Shown piece by piece: positions 8,439-16,946 of a stretch of DNA of 64,000 nt; within the stretch, counting starts at the first letter, position 1, and every line of letters begins with the position of its first letter. The position numbers were made by a program, and so were the translations under genes. Origin of the DNA: Pseudonocardia sulfidoxydans NBRC 16205 (GTDB lineage: Bacteria; Actinomycetota; Actinomycetes; Mycobacteriales; Pseudonocardiaceae). The stretch is taken from the NCBI RefSeq assembly GCF_007989085.1, contig NZ_BJVJ01000010.1, positions 1 to 64,000 on the forward strand. The letters run 5' to 3'. The notes beneath the pieces were generated by a model. It made no database searches and had not been told where the DNA came from. It saw only the letters and a program-made list of their open reading frames with translations.

Positions 8439-8993
8439 TCAGCCGGACGGGGCCACCGCCGGGAAGGCGGCGAACGCCGTCTCGGCGGCGGAACGAGCAG
8501 CAGCGGCGGCACGGGCGGCGCGGGCGAGGCGTGGGTCGTCGGGACTCCCCGCCAGGTTCTCCGCGACCATCGTCGCCGCGGAGGCAGCAGCGCCCGCCGC
8601 CAGGAACACCGCGGTCGCGGCGTCGGCACGCAGGTTGCGGTTCCCCCCACCGACGAGCGGGACCGCCAGCGCGGCGACCTCCGCGGCGGCCTCGGCGGTG
8701 GCGAGGGGCACCTCGGCCGCGTGGGAGCGCGCCGCCGCCTCGCCCGGACCGCGACGTGCCGCCATGAACGCCGAGTAGGCGGCGATGTCGTCGTCGGCCA
8801 GGCCGCAGGCCATGGCGCGCAGACGGTCCGCGAGATCAGCGCCAGGCGCACCGGGGGCGAACCGCGCCGCCATCCCCGCCAGCGCGGCCGCCTGCGCCGC
8901 GACGAGCGCCGCCACCGCACCCCCGGCAGGCGCGGGGGTGCGCGCGGCGACGTCGTCGAGCAGGTCCCGGACGGTGCGGTCGGACAGGCTCAC
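8439..8993 (-). CDS. Cyclodeaminase/cyclohydrolase family protein (FTCD_C-like)
   Basis: A small, mostly helical, Ala-rich protein of 184 residues with the FTCD_C pattern: [27 protein letters not shown] at the N-terminus, then helices with DDDIAAYSAFMAA and VGGGNRNLRADAATA. Such domains act as formiminotetrahydrofolate cyclodeaminase or methenyltetrahydrofolate cyclohydrolase. Its GTG start overlaps the fhs stop by 4 bp. It is therefore probably co-translated with fhs and may process the one-carbon folate that fhs makes. Whether it keeps catalytic activity cannot be judged here. Confidence 0.85.
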   Translation of the reverse strand: MSLSDRTVRDLLDDVAARTPAPAGGAVAALVAAQAAALAGMAARFAPGAPGADLADRLRAMACGLADDDIAAYSAFMAARRGPGEAAARSHAAEVPLATAEAAAEVAALAVPLVGGGNRNLRADAATAVFLAAGAAASAATMVAENLAGSPDDPRLARAARAAAAARSAAETAFAAFPAVAPSG

Positions 8994-10687
8994 GAGAGGT
9001 TGACGACGTTGCCGTCGGCGTCGACGTCGATCTCGTGCGCCGCGGGGTGGGTGCCCAGGCCGGGCATGGTCCGCATGTCACCGCAGATGGGGTAGACGAA
9101 GCCGGCCCCGACGGAGGCGCGCACCTCCCGGACCGGGAGGCGCCAGCCGGTCGGGGCGCCCATCAGCGTCGGGTCGGACGAGATCGACAGGTGCGTCTTC
9201 GCGATGCACACGGGCAGGTCGCCGAACCCGTTGCGCTCGTAGTTGTCGAGCTGCCGGGAGGCGGCCGGGGCGATGTCGACGCCGTCGGCGCCGTACACCT
9301 TCGTCGCGATGATCTCGATCTTCTCCCGCAGCGAGGCGTCGTCGGGGTAGAGGAACGCGAAGTCGGAGGGCTCGTCGGCGGCCTCGGCGACGGCCTGCGC
9401 GAGGTCGACGCCGCCGCGCCCGCCGTCGGAGAAGTGCGTCGACACCGCGGCGCGCACCCCCATCGAGGCGGCGATCTCGGCGATGGCGGCGTGCTCGCTG
9501 GGGTGGTCGTCGGGGAAGGCGTTGATGGCGACGACCGGCGTGACGCCGTGGATGCGGATGTTCTCGATCTGCTTGCGCAGGTTGGCCCCGCCCGCGTGGA
9601 CCTCGTCGGGGTTCTCGGCGAGCAGCGCCTCGGGCAGCGCCTTGCCGGCGACGATGCGGTGGTTGCCGGAGTGGGCCTTCAGCGCCCGGACCGTGGTCAC
9701 CACGACGGCGGCGTCGGGGACGAGGCCCGAGGCGCGGCACTTGATGTTGAAGAACCGCTCGGCGCCCATGTCGGCGCCGAAACCGGCCTCGGTGACGAGG
9801 TAGTCGCCGGCGTGGACGCCGATGAGGTCGGCGACGACGGACGAGTTGCCGTGCGCGATGTTGCCGAACGGCCCGGCGTGGACGAGGACGGGCGTGTTCT
9901 CCAGCGTCTGCATCAGGTTGGGGCGCAACGCGTCGACCATGATCGCGGCCATCGCGCCGGCGCCCTTGATGTCCTCGGCGGTGACGGCGGACCCGTCGGC
10001 GCGGTAGCCGACGACGATGCGTCCCAGCCGCGCGCGCATCTCGGGGATCGACGTCGACAGGGCCAGGATGGCCATGACCTCGGACGCCGCGGTGATGTCG
10101 AAACCGGTCTGGCGGGGCACGCCGTCGAGGCGCCCGCCGAGGCCGACGACGATGTTGCGCAACGCCCGGTCGTTGACGTCGAGGACGCGTCGCCAGGTGA
10201 TGTCGTGCGGGGCGATGCCCTGGGCGTTGCCCTGGAACAGGTGGTTGTCGAGCACCGCGGACAGCATGTTGTGGGCCGCGGTGACGGCGTGGAAGTCGCC
10301 GGTCAGGTGCATGTTGAGGATGTCCATGGGGACGACCTGCGAGTAGCCACCGCCCGCGGCGCCGCCCTTGATCCCGAACGTCGGGCCCATCGAGGGCTGG
10401 CGGATCGCGATCGTCGCGCGTTTCCCGATGTGGGAGAACGCCTGCCCGAGCCCGACGGTCGTGGTGGTCTTGCCTTCGCCCAGCGGCGTGGGGGTCACCG
10501 CGGACACGACCACGTACTTGGCCTTCGGCCTGTCGGCCAGCTCCTGCACGGCCGAGAGCTTGATCTTCGCGACGTGGTCGCCGTGGGGCTGCAGCAGGTG
10601 CGACGGGATGTCCATCGCCGCGGCCACCTCGTCGAGGGGCTTGAGGTTCGCCCCGCGCGCGATCGTCAGGTCGGAGGGGAAGCCCAT
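8990..10687 (-). CDS. fhs: Formate-tetrahydrofolate ligase
   Basis: A protein of 565 residues, full length for the family. It makes 10-formyltetrahydrofolate from formate, tetrahydrofolate and ATP in the cytosol. The ATP loop PTPLGEGKTTTT is at residues 66-77, followed by the signatures RQPSMGPTFGIKGGAAGGGYSQV and HAGPFGNIAHGNSSVVAD. The gene lies after mftE on the same strand with a gap of about 100 bp that may hold its own promoter. It is followed directly by the cyclodeaminase-like gene. Placement inside a mycofactocin region suggests assimilation of formate derived from alcohol or formaldehyde oxidation, which is inference. Confidence 0.95.
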   Translation of the reverse strand: MGFPSDLTIARGANLKPLDEVAAAMDIPSHLLQPHGDHVAKIKLSAVQELADRPKAKYVVVSAVTPTPLGEGKTTTTVGLGQAFSHIGKRATIAIRQPSMGPTFGIKGGAAGGGYSQVVPMDILNMHLTGDFHAVTAAHNMLSAVLDNHLFQGNAQGIAPHDITWRRVLDVNDRALRNIVVGLGGRLDGVPRQTGFDITAASEVMAILALSTSIPEMRARLGRIVVGYRADGSAVTAEDIKGAGAMAAIMVDALRPNLMQTLENTPVLVHAGPFGNIAHGNSSVVADLIGVHAGDYLVTEAGFGADMGAERFFNIKCRASGLVPDAAVVVTTVRALKAHSGNHRIVAGKALPEALLAENPDEVHAGGANLRKQIENIRIHGVTPVVAINAFPDDHPSEHAAIAEIAASMGVRAAVSTHFSDGGRGGVDLAQAVAEAADEPSDFAFLYPDDASLREKIEIIATKVYGADGVDIAPAASRQLDNYERNGFGDLPVCIAKTHLSISSDPTLMGAPTGWRLPVREVRASVGAGFVYPICGDMRTMPGLGTHPAAHEIDVDADGNVVNLS

Positions 10688-10786
10688 GAACGTCCTCGCT
10701 TTGCCCAGCGGTCGTGCGACGGCGCGTCCGTCGTCGCTCCCGAGGCTATGTGAGCCGCGCCTCTCGTCCAGGAAGATGGGTGATCG

Positions 10787-11479
10787 TCACAAACGTCCGC
10801 CGGGTCCGGGCTCCCATTTGTGGAGGGCCACAAGACAGTTGTCGACGATCGTCGCCAGCAGCGCGCGTCCCTCGGCGGCGGAGGCGCCGGTGGGGTCGCC
10901 GAGGATGCCGTTGGGGCTCGCCGCCGCTGTCCCGCCTGCGCGCAGGAGCGGGAGGAGGTCGGCGAGGGGCGCGGTGTTGCCGGGTTCGGCGCGGTCGGCG
11001 TGCACGGCGGTGGGGGCGATCGCCGCCATGAGGGAGGTCTCGGTGCGCCCGGCGTGCGGGTCACCACCCGGTGTGCCGCAGGGGACCCAGGCCGCGTCGC
11101 GGCCCTCGTAGCGGAGCCGTTCGACGGCCTCGACCACGGTCACGAGGTTGCCGCCGTGGCCGTTGACGAACAGCAGCCGCCCGGCCCAGCGGCAGGCGGA
11201 ACGTCCGTACTCGACGAGCAGCAGCCGCAGCGCCTCGTGCCCGATCGACACCGTGCCGGGGAAGCCTTCGTGCTCCCCCGCGGCCCCGTAGGCGACGGCC
11301 GGGGCGACGACGAGTTCGGGTGCGCGCGCCAGGAGACCGGCGGCGACGGCCTCGGCGATCCGGACGTCGGTGTCGAGCGGCAGGTGCGGCCCGTGTTGCT
11401 CGACCGACCCGACGGGCACGACGAGCGTCGGCCGCGTGGAGCGCAGCTGTGGCCAGGTGAGATCCCGCAGCAGGGGCAC
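10787..11479 (-). CDS. mftE: Mycofactocin peptidase MftE (creatininase family)
   Basis: A protein of 230 residues with creatininase-family metal motifs VPVGSVEQHGPHLPLDTD near residue 21, YGAAGEHEGFPGTVS and FVNGHGGN near 104. MftE releases the C-terminal Val-Tyr-derived dipeptide (AHDP) from the precursor peptide modified by MftC. The GTG start lies 9 bp after the stop of the long oxidoreductase ORF, so the two are probably co-transcribed. MftE is normally next to mftD, but here mftD is missing and OYE-type oxidoreductases take its position. Confidence 0.92.
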   Translation of the reverse strand: MPLLRDLTWPQLRSTRPTLVVPVGSVEQHGPHLPLDTDVRIAEAVAAGLLARAPELVVAPAVAYGAAGEHEGFPGTVSIGHEALRLLLVEYGRSACRWAGRLLFVNGHGGNLVTVVEAVERLRYEGRDAAWVPCGTPGGDPHAGRTETSLMAAIAPTAVHADRAEPGNTAPLADLLPLLRAGGTAAASPNGILGDPTGASAAEGRALLATIVDNCLVALHKWEPGPGGRL

Positions 11480-11488
11480 GCGCGGACC

Positions 11489-14400
11489 TTAACGCCCGCC
11501 GAGACCGACGTGAGTGCTGTTCGTGGACGCGCCGACAGCACTCCGGTTGGTCTCGGCGAGCACGATCTCGGCGACGAGCCGCTCGGCGTCGGCGATCGCG
11601 GCGCCCACCCGGCGTGGGGCGAGGGCGTCGCCTATCCGGTTCGGGCCCTCGCGTGGGCGCGGCGGGGTGGCGACGACGACCGCGTCGACCTCCCGCGTGT
11701 ACTCCCGGCCGGTCGGGTGGTGCAGCAGCGTCACGGCCACCCGTCCTGTCGACGTGCGCGCCGCGGCGAGGACGACCGTGTCCGGGGTGCACGTGATGCC
11801 GAGGGCGGCGGCGCGGCGTCGGAACATGGGGCGGTGCAGGGTGAGGCCGAGGTCCTGGCCGACGACCATCGCCGCCGCCACCACCTCCACCGCGCAGCCG
11901 CGCTCGGCGAGCAGCTCCGCGACGGAGGTGGCCTCGTGGAACCCTGTCCCGTCGACGATCAGCACCTCGCCGCGGGGGTCGGCGGACCCGTCGAGTACGT
12001 CGACGACGTCGTGCACCGCCTCGACAGCCCAGGCCGGCCGGTCGGGGATGCCGCCCGTGGCGACGATCCTGATGCCGCGGTGCGTCACCACGTCCCCCGA
12101 CACGCCTGTGCACAGCTCCACCCCGACCGCGCGGCACTCGGCGACGAGATCCTCGACCAGTACAGCCAGCTCCCCGCGGCCGGGCGCACGAGCGGCGAGC
12201 GCCAGCGTCCCGCCGAAGTGGTCCGAGCGTTCGACGAGCCGCACCCGCATCCCCCGCTGCGCCGCCGACGCGGCCGCCCGCAACCCGGCGGGCCCACCGC
12301 CGACGACCAGCAACTCCGCCGAGTTCGACACGGGACTGCTTCCGACCATGATCGAACCAGTCCCGTGTCGAACTCGGCGGTCGTCGTCGGGGCGCGGCGT
12401 CACCGCGCACGACAACGGCCGGTTCATGCCGACGTTCGCCGTGCACTCCTGGTTGCAGCCGATGCAGGTCCGCGCGCCGGTGCCCGACGCCCACTCCGGG
12501 TCGGCGATCTGCCCGCGGACGACCCCGACGAGGTCGCAGTGTCCGGCCGCCAGCGCAGCGCGGGCGTCGTCGGGGCGGGTGTAGCGGCCCGCGCCGAGGA
12601 CCGGCACCGACACCGCCGCCCGGACCGCCGACGGCAGCGCCGCCGCGTACCCCGCCGGAACCGGCGAGGGGGCCTCGACCAGCTCCAACGTCCGCGTCGC
12701 CAGGCCGACCGACGTGCTGAGGTAGTCGACGGACGGCTCGACGAGCCGGGCGGCGGCGACGGCGTCGTCGATCGTCAGCCCGCCGGGGACGTCCTCGCCG
12801 CCGCCCAGCCGCACCCCCAGCACCCGGTCCGGCCCGATGGCCGCACGCACGGCGTCGACGACCTCTTCCAACAGGCGCGTCCGGGCGATGCCGTAGGCGT
12901 CCGTGCGCAGGTTCGTGTCCGGCGCGAGGAACGCCCGCAGGATCGAGGCCTGCGACGCCTGGACCTCCACCCCGTCGAAGCCGCCCTCGACACACCGCGC
13001 CGCGACGTCGGCGTAGGCCGCGATCAGCTCGTCGATCTGCCCGAGCGTCATCGCGACGGGCACCTCGCGGAACATCGGGTCCGGAACCGCCGACGGCCCC
13101 CACACCGGCGCCTGCGAGTACAGCCCCGACGACTGGGGCCCGTTGTGGTTGAGCTGCGCCAGCACCGGGACATCGTGGGTGTGCACGGCGTCGGTGAGGC
13201 GGCGGTACGCGTCGAGCACGCGGGGGTCGTGGCCGCGGATCATCTGCTCGTACGGCCGGTCTCCGGGGTGGACGGCGTGCTCCTCGGTGATCACGAGCCC
13301 GGCCCCGCCGGCGGCCCGCGCCGCGTAGTGGTCGACGTGCCGGCGGCTCGGCAGCCCGTCCTCGGCGAAGCCGGTGAGGTGCGCGGCGAAGACGACCCGG
13401 TTGCGCAGCCGCAGCGGCCCGAGCTGCAACGGGGTGAACAGCGGGTCCGGCCCGAGCGCCGTCCGCGCCGCCGGGCGCACCGCCCGAACCCCCTGTGAGC
13501 GGGAATAGTCGCTATAGCGACTATTCCCGCTCACAGGCGCTCTGCCCTCCCGGACCGCCTCCTGGATTCCGCGGGGTGCGACGCAGTCGCCGGCGCGGGG
13601 GAGGTCGGGGCGCGCGGACCACAGGGTGTCGTCGGGCAGGCGTTGGACGCAGTCGACGACGACCGTGCACGGGACCTCTCGCACGCTGCCGGTGTGCACG
13701 TCGCGCAATGACGCGACACCGTCGGCGACGGACCTGACCTCGGTGAACGCCGCGATCGTGACGCCCGCGCGCAGGAGCCGGGCGTGGGCGCCACCGATGT
13801 CGGCGCCGGGGCCGAGCCGGGTGCCGGCCGCGGGGTCGGGGGTGACGAGCGTGCAACGGTGCCCTGCCGAGGCGAGCAGCTCCGCCACCCCGATCGCGAC
13901 CGCGTCCCCCACGGGATCGCTGATGACGACGTCGGCCGGGTTCTGCCGGAACGCCGAGTTCTGCCGGAAGGTGGCGACGAGCTCCGCCGCCGGGATGACG
14001 TCCACCCCCGCGCCCACGGGGAAGGCGGGGGGCCGCGGGCGGGAGCCCGTCGCGAGGATGATCTCGACGTCCCGGCGGGAGAGGTCCGCCGGAGTCAGCG
14101 CGCGCCCCGTGGTCACCTGGACGCCGAGGTGCGCGAGCTCCCGTTCCCACCACTCGATCAACAGCCCGAAACGTGACCGGCCGGGCAGCGCGGCGGCCAG
14201 CCGGAGGGCCCCGCCGAGCTGGGAGTCGCGTTCGACGAGGTGCACCGGCCGTCCCTGCAGCGCGTAGGTCCGGGCGGCCTCCAGCCCGGCCGGCCCTCCC
14301 CCGACGACGAGGACCGGCCCGTCTCCCGACGCAGCAGCCGGAGAAGAAGGAGGCGCCGCGTCATCGGAGATCACGACGTTGCGGGGGTCCCGGCCTGCCC

Positions 14401-15331
14401 ACCACCTGCCGGAGAGGGTCGCCGGCCGGACCCGGTCCACCTGGCCGGAGCGGACGAGGGAGACGAGGTCGGGGTCGGCGATCTGCGCCCGGGTCATCTC
14501 GACCGCGTCGCACACCCCATCCTCCAGCCCGGAGAGCGCGAGCGAGGGCGAGGCGACCGAGCCCTGCCACACCACGTCGCACCGACCGTCCACGACCGAG
14601 CGCATCGCCTCCGCGAGCGCCCGGCCGAACCCTTGTGCGGTGTGCATGTCAGGACGGGTCGCTGCCGTGGAGAAAACGCCCCCGCGCACGGGCACGAGGT
14701 AGTCGACGACACCGGCGACGGCGTCGACCACCGGCGCGATCGAGGTGGGCGTGATCCCGGTCCAGGGGGTGAGCTCGTCGCAGCAGAGCCGCAGGCCGAG
14801 GACCGCGTCGCCGATCGCGTCGCGGACGACGTCGAGCACCTCGGTCACCACGTCTGGGCAGCCGGCGGACACGCACTGCCGCAGCAGCGCGTACTGCCCG
14901 GCGTCGATCTCCACCCCGTCGAGCCCGGAGGAGACGGCGAGCAGGGCGGCGGAGCGGAACCCGTCGACGAGGGCGGGCCGGTCGAACGAGTCAGGCCCCC
15001 ACATGATCGGCGACGAGAACGCGACGGACCCCTGCGACCCTGCGTGCCCGAGCGAGGCGAGCACCAGGGCCGGGCCGCAGGCGGCGGCAACCGCAGCCCA
15101 CCCCGGTCCACAGGAGGAGAAGAGAGGCGCCCGCGCGTACGGATGGTCGGACGGGTGCACCGACGCCGTCTCCGTCACGACGACGCCGCAGCCCCCCGCG
15201 GCCCGGGCGGCGTAGTAGGGGACGTGCCGCGACGAGAAGACCCGGCCGTCGCCCAGGTTGGTCTCGTGCGGGCCGAACAGCACCCGCGAGGGCGCGACGC
15301 GACCCCGCAGCGGCCAGGGCGACGTCAGCAC
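11489..15331 (-). CDS. Two-module OYE/FadH oxidoreductase, mycofactocin-associated fusion ORF
   Basis: One open frame without any stop encodes two complete OYE/2,4-dienoyl-CoA reductase-like units. GTG 15331 is the chosen start (LTSPWPLRGRVAPSRVLFGPHETNLG), but no good ribosome site is seen. Module 1 (about residues 1-599) has an FMN barrel and an FAD/NAD domain (VLVVGGGPAGLEAA) but lacks Fe-S cysteines: the usual RPCxxC region reads RPATLSGRWWAGRDPRN. It also lacks the NLRTDAYG stretch. Module 2 (from about 13480) keeps NLRTDAYG, CIGCNQEC...C and VVGGGPAGLRAA. The modules are joined by 14 residues (VSGNSRYSDYSRSQ) encoded by a palindromic repeat. Related enzymes are known companions of mycofactocin genes. 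Whether one or two proteins are made is unresolved. Confidence 0.75.
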   Translation of the reverse strand: MLTSPWPLRGRVAPSRVLFGPHETNLGDGRVFSSRHVPYYAARAAGGCGVVVTETASVHPSDHPYARAPLFSSCGPGWAAVAAACGPALVLASLGHAGSQGSVAFSSPIMWGPDSFDRPALVDGFRSAALLAVSSGLDGVEIDAGQYALLRQCVSAGCPDVVTEVLDVVRDAIGDAVLGLRLCCDELTPWTGITPTSIAPVVDAVAGVVDYLVPVRGGVFSTAATRPDMHTAQGFGRALAEAMRSVVDGRCDVVWQGSVASPSLALSGLEDGVCDAVEMTRAQIADPDLVSLVRSGQVDRVRPATLSGRWWAGRDPRNVVISDDAAPPSSPAAASGDGPVLVVGGGPAGLEAARTYALQGRPVHLVERDSQLGGALRLAAALPGRSRFGLLIEWWERELAHLGVQVTTGRALTPADLSRRDVEIILATGSRPRPPAFPVGAGVDVIPAAELVATFRQNSAFRQNPADVVISDPVGDAVAIGVAELLASAGHRCTLVTPDPAAGTRLGPGADIGGAHARLLRAGVTIAAFTEVRSVADGVASLRDVHTGSVREVPCTVVVDCVQRLPDDTLWSARPDLPRAGDCVAPRGIQEAVREGRAPVSGNSRYSDYSRSQGVRAVRPAARTALGPDPLFTPLQLGPLRLRNRVVFAAHLTGFAEDGLPSRRHVDHYAARAAGGAGLVITEEHAVHPGDRPYEQMIRGHDPRVLDAYRRLTDAVHTHDVPVLAQLNHNGPQSSGLYSQAPVWGPSAVPDPMFREVPVAMTLGQIDELIAAYADVAARCVEGGFDGVEVQASQASILRAFLAPDTNLRTDAYGIARTRLLEEVVDAVRAAIGPDRVLGVRLGGGEDVPGGLTIDDAVAAARLVEPSVDYLSTSVGLATRTLELVEAPSPVPAGYAAALPSAVRAAVSVPVLGAGRYTRPDDARAALAAGHCDLVGVVRGQIADPEWASGTGARTCIGCNQECTANVGMNRPLSCAVTPRPDDDRRVRHGTGSIMVGSSPVSNSAELLVVGGGPAGLRAAASAAQRGMRVRLVERSDHFGGTLALAARAPGRGELAVLVEDLVAECRAVGVELCTGVSGDVVTHRGIRIVATGGIPDRPAWAVEAVHDVVDVLDGSADPRGEVLIVDGTGFHEATSVAELLAERGCAVEVVAAAMVVGQDLGLTLHRPMFRRRAAALGITCTPDTVVLAAARTSTGRVAVTLLHHPTGREYTREVDAVVVATPPRPREGPNRIGDALAPRRVGAAIADAERLVAEIVLAETNRSAVGASTNSTHVGLGGR
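11498..11558. repeat. Family B inverted repeat, copy 1 (inside coding sequence)
   Basis: Imperfect arms based on CGCCGAGACCGACG and AGTGCTGT lie at about 11498-11520 and 11535-11558. The element encodes nearly all of the last 21 residues of the OYE fusion (ETNRSAVGAS...). A perfect copy of the family lies at 18322-18383. Confidence 0.75.
12316..12380. repeat. Family E inverted repeat inside the OYE gene
   Basis: Perfect 23-bp arms (the left one begins CCGCCGAGTTCGACACGGGA) with a 19-base loop, read in frame. It encodes residues between the Fe-S region and the FAD-binding GGGPAG motif of module 2, an interdomain linker where an insertion is tolerable. Confidence 0.88.
13492..13537. repeat. 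Family A palindrome, copy 3 (in-frame linker)
   Basis: A perfect 46-bp palindrome with arms GTGAGCGGGAATAGTCGC around TATA. Two of its three frames contain stop codons. The one used here is open and encodes VSGNSRYSDYSRSQ, which joins the two OYE modules. Confidence 0.9.
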
Positions 15332-15350
15332 GGCGGCGGGGGTAAGTGCA

Positions 15351-15384
15351 CGGCACCGGACCCGGTCGGGCGGGTCCGGTGCCG
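15351..15384 (-). terminator. Terminator hairpin after mftC
   Basis: Perfect 14-bp arms (CGGCACCGGACCCG) with a 6-base loop lie between the mftC stop and the oxidoreductase start. It probably ends or attenuates the mftABC transcript. No T-run follows. Confidence 0.6.
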
Positions 15385-15392
15385 GCGGTCTC

Positions 15393-16625
15393 TCAGCCGC
15401 CCGCGACCGGCAGGCGCAGCCCGGAGTCGGACTCCGAGGCACCGAAACCGGTGAGCGGGCTCGTCTCGCACGCACGGTCCGGGCGGGTCGTGAGCGTCAG
15501 CGGCACCGGGGCCTTGGGCGTGCGCGAGTTCCGCGGCGCGGAGCGGCTGTGGTCGACGTCGGACTTCGGGATCAGCGTCTCGCCGTCGCGGGCCGCGAGG
15601 GCCTGCTCGCCGAAACCGCGGACGCACTCGGGGTCCGGACCGTCCAGCGGCAGGCCGGTGAAGAACTTGGCCGCCATGCAGCCGCCCTGACACGAGTCGT
15701 AGTGCATGCACCCGGAGCACGCGCCACCTGTCTGGGGCTGACGCAGCTCGGTGAACAGCTCCGAGTCCTGCCACACCTTCTGGAAGCCACCCTCGGAGCG
15801 GACGTTGCCCGCCAGGAAGTTCTCGTGGATCGCGAAGGGGCAGGCGTAGACGTCGCCGACCGGGTCGATGAGGCAGACGACGCGACCTGCGCCGCACAGG
15901 TTGAGCCCGGGCAGCGCCTCGCCGTAGGCGGAGAGGTGGAAGAAGGAGTCGCCGGTGAGGACCTGGTCGCCGCGTTCGACGAGCCAGTCGTACATCTGGC
16001 GCTGCTGCGACGGGAGCGGGTGCAGCTCGTCCCACACGTCGGCGCCGCGGCCCGAGGGGCGGAGCCGGGTGATGCGCAGCTGGGCGCCGAACTTGTCGGC
16101 GATGGCCTTGAACTCGTCGAGCTGGTCGACGTTCTGCCGGGTCATGACGACGCTGATCTTGGGCTGGGCGAACCCGGCCTCGGCGAGGTTCTCCAGCGCG
16201 CGCATGGCGGTGGCGTAGGAGCCGGGGCCGCGGACGTGGTCGTTGACGTCGGCGGTCGCGCCGTCGAGAGAGATCTGGATGTCGACGTAGTCGGTCGCCG
16301 CGAGCTGGGCGGCGCGCTTCTTGTCGAGCTTGATGCCGTTGGTGGAGAACTTGACGCCGACGTCGTGGGCGATCGAGTAGTCGAGCAGCTCCCAGAAGTC
16401 GGGGCGCACGGTCGGCTCGCCGCCACCGATGTTGATGTAGAAGACCTGCATGCGCTGGAGCTCGTCGATGACCGCCTTGGCCTCGGCGGTGGTGAGCTCA
16501 CGCGGGTCGCGCCGACCCGACGACGACAGGCAGTGCACGCACGCGAGGTTGCACGCGTAGGTGAGCTCCCAGGTCAGGCAGATGGGCGAACTGAGGCCGT
16601 ACTGGAAGTGGTCGACGAGCTTCAC
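15393..16625 (-). CDS. mftC: Mycofactocin radical SAM maturase MftC
   Basis: A protein of 410 residues. The radical SAM cluster motif C25-x3-C29-x2-C32 sits in ELTYACNLACVHC, followed by INIGGGEPTVRPDF. The C-terminal SPASM region is Cys-rich (CGAGRVVCLIDPVGDVYACPF, then CSGCMHYDSCQGGC). MftC decarboxylates the C-terminal Tyr of MftA and then forms the Val-Tyr crosslink. It starts at GTG 16625, 12 bp after mftB. The tail beyond about residue 365 is polar and probably flexible. Confidence 0.96.
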   Translation of the reverse strand: MKLVDHFQYGLSSPICLTWELTYACNLACVHCLSSSGRRDPRELTTAEAKAVIDELQRMQVFYINIGGGEPTVRPDFWELLDYSIAHDVGVKFSTNGIKLDKKRAAQLAATDYVDIQISLDGATADVNDHVRGPGSYATAMRALENLAEAGFAQPKISVVMTRQNVDQLDEFKAIADKFGAQLRITRLRPSGRGADVWDELHPLPSQQRQMYDWLVERGDQVLTGDSFFHLSAYGEALPGLNLCGAGRVVCLIDPVGDVYACPFAIHENFLAGNVRSEGGFQKVWQDSELFTELRQPQTGGACSGCMHYDSCQGGCMAAKFFTGLPLDGPDPECVRGFGEQALAARDGETLIPKSDVDHSRSAPRNSRTPKAPVPLTLTTRPDRACETSPLTGFGASESDSGLRLPVAGG

Positions 16626-16637
16626 GTCGGTCCCCGA

Positions 16638-16946
16638 TCAGGTGGTGGGACGGGCCTCGATGGTCCCCGAGGCGGCGAGACCGGCCAGGGCCTTGAGGTA
16701 CGCGGGTCGTTCGGTGTCGGCGACGCCCGCCGCGTCGATCGCGGCGTGCACGTCGCTGTGCTTCTCCAGCCCGGTGACGACGTCGACGAGCTGCGGCGTC
16801 TTCAGGAAGGAGAGCTTGCGGGTCCCGAAGTGGTAGACGAGCGCGCCGAACGACTCGGGGCGCAGCGACACCTGCGGGCTGCAGCGGTACGCGGCCCCCG
16901 GGTCGAACCCGGGGTCCGCGCCGCCGGAGGTCGGGTCAGTAGACAC
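16638..16946 (-). CDS. mftB: Mycofactocin chaperone MftB
   Basis: A protein of 102 residues, taken from GTG 16946, which overlaps the end of mftA by 11 bases. The family signature VSLRPESFGALVYHFGTRKLSFLK lies in the middle, and the fold is expected to be the RiPP recognition element that presents MftA to MftC. Longer upstream starts in the same frame would run through mftA and are unlikely. The overlap implies coupled translation of precursor and chaperone. Confidence 0.93.
   Translation of the reverse strand: MSTDPTSGGADPGFDPGAAYRCSPQVSLRPESFGALVYHFGTRKLSFLKTPQLVDVVTGLEKHSDVHAAIDAAGVADTERPAYLKALAGLAASGTIEARPTT

Larger units (their letters stand above)
11489..13480 (-). other. Module 2 of the OYE fusion, possible independent translation unit
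   Basis: GTG 13480 is preceded by AGGGGG with 8 bases between, so module 2 (663 residues) could also be translated on its own. It has all expected parts: FMN barrel, NLRTDAYG, the Fe-S site CIGCNQECTANVGMNRPLSC, and FAD and NAD folds. Two palindromes are read inside it, one in the linker before the FAD domain and one forming the C-terminal tail. Confidence 0.5.

Noticed and set aside
13940..13969. A short direct repeat (GTTCTGCCGGAA twice, 18 bp apart) in module 1 of the OYE fusion, as a separate mobile element.
   Set aside because: It shares CGCCGAGTTC with the family E repeat but is too short to call an element; it may be a remnant or chance.
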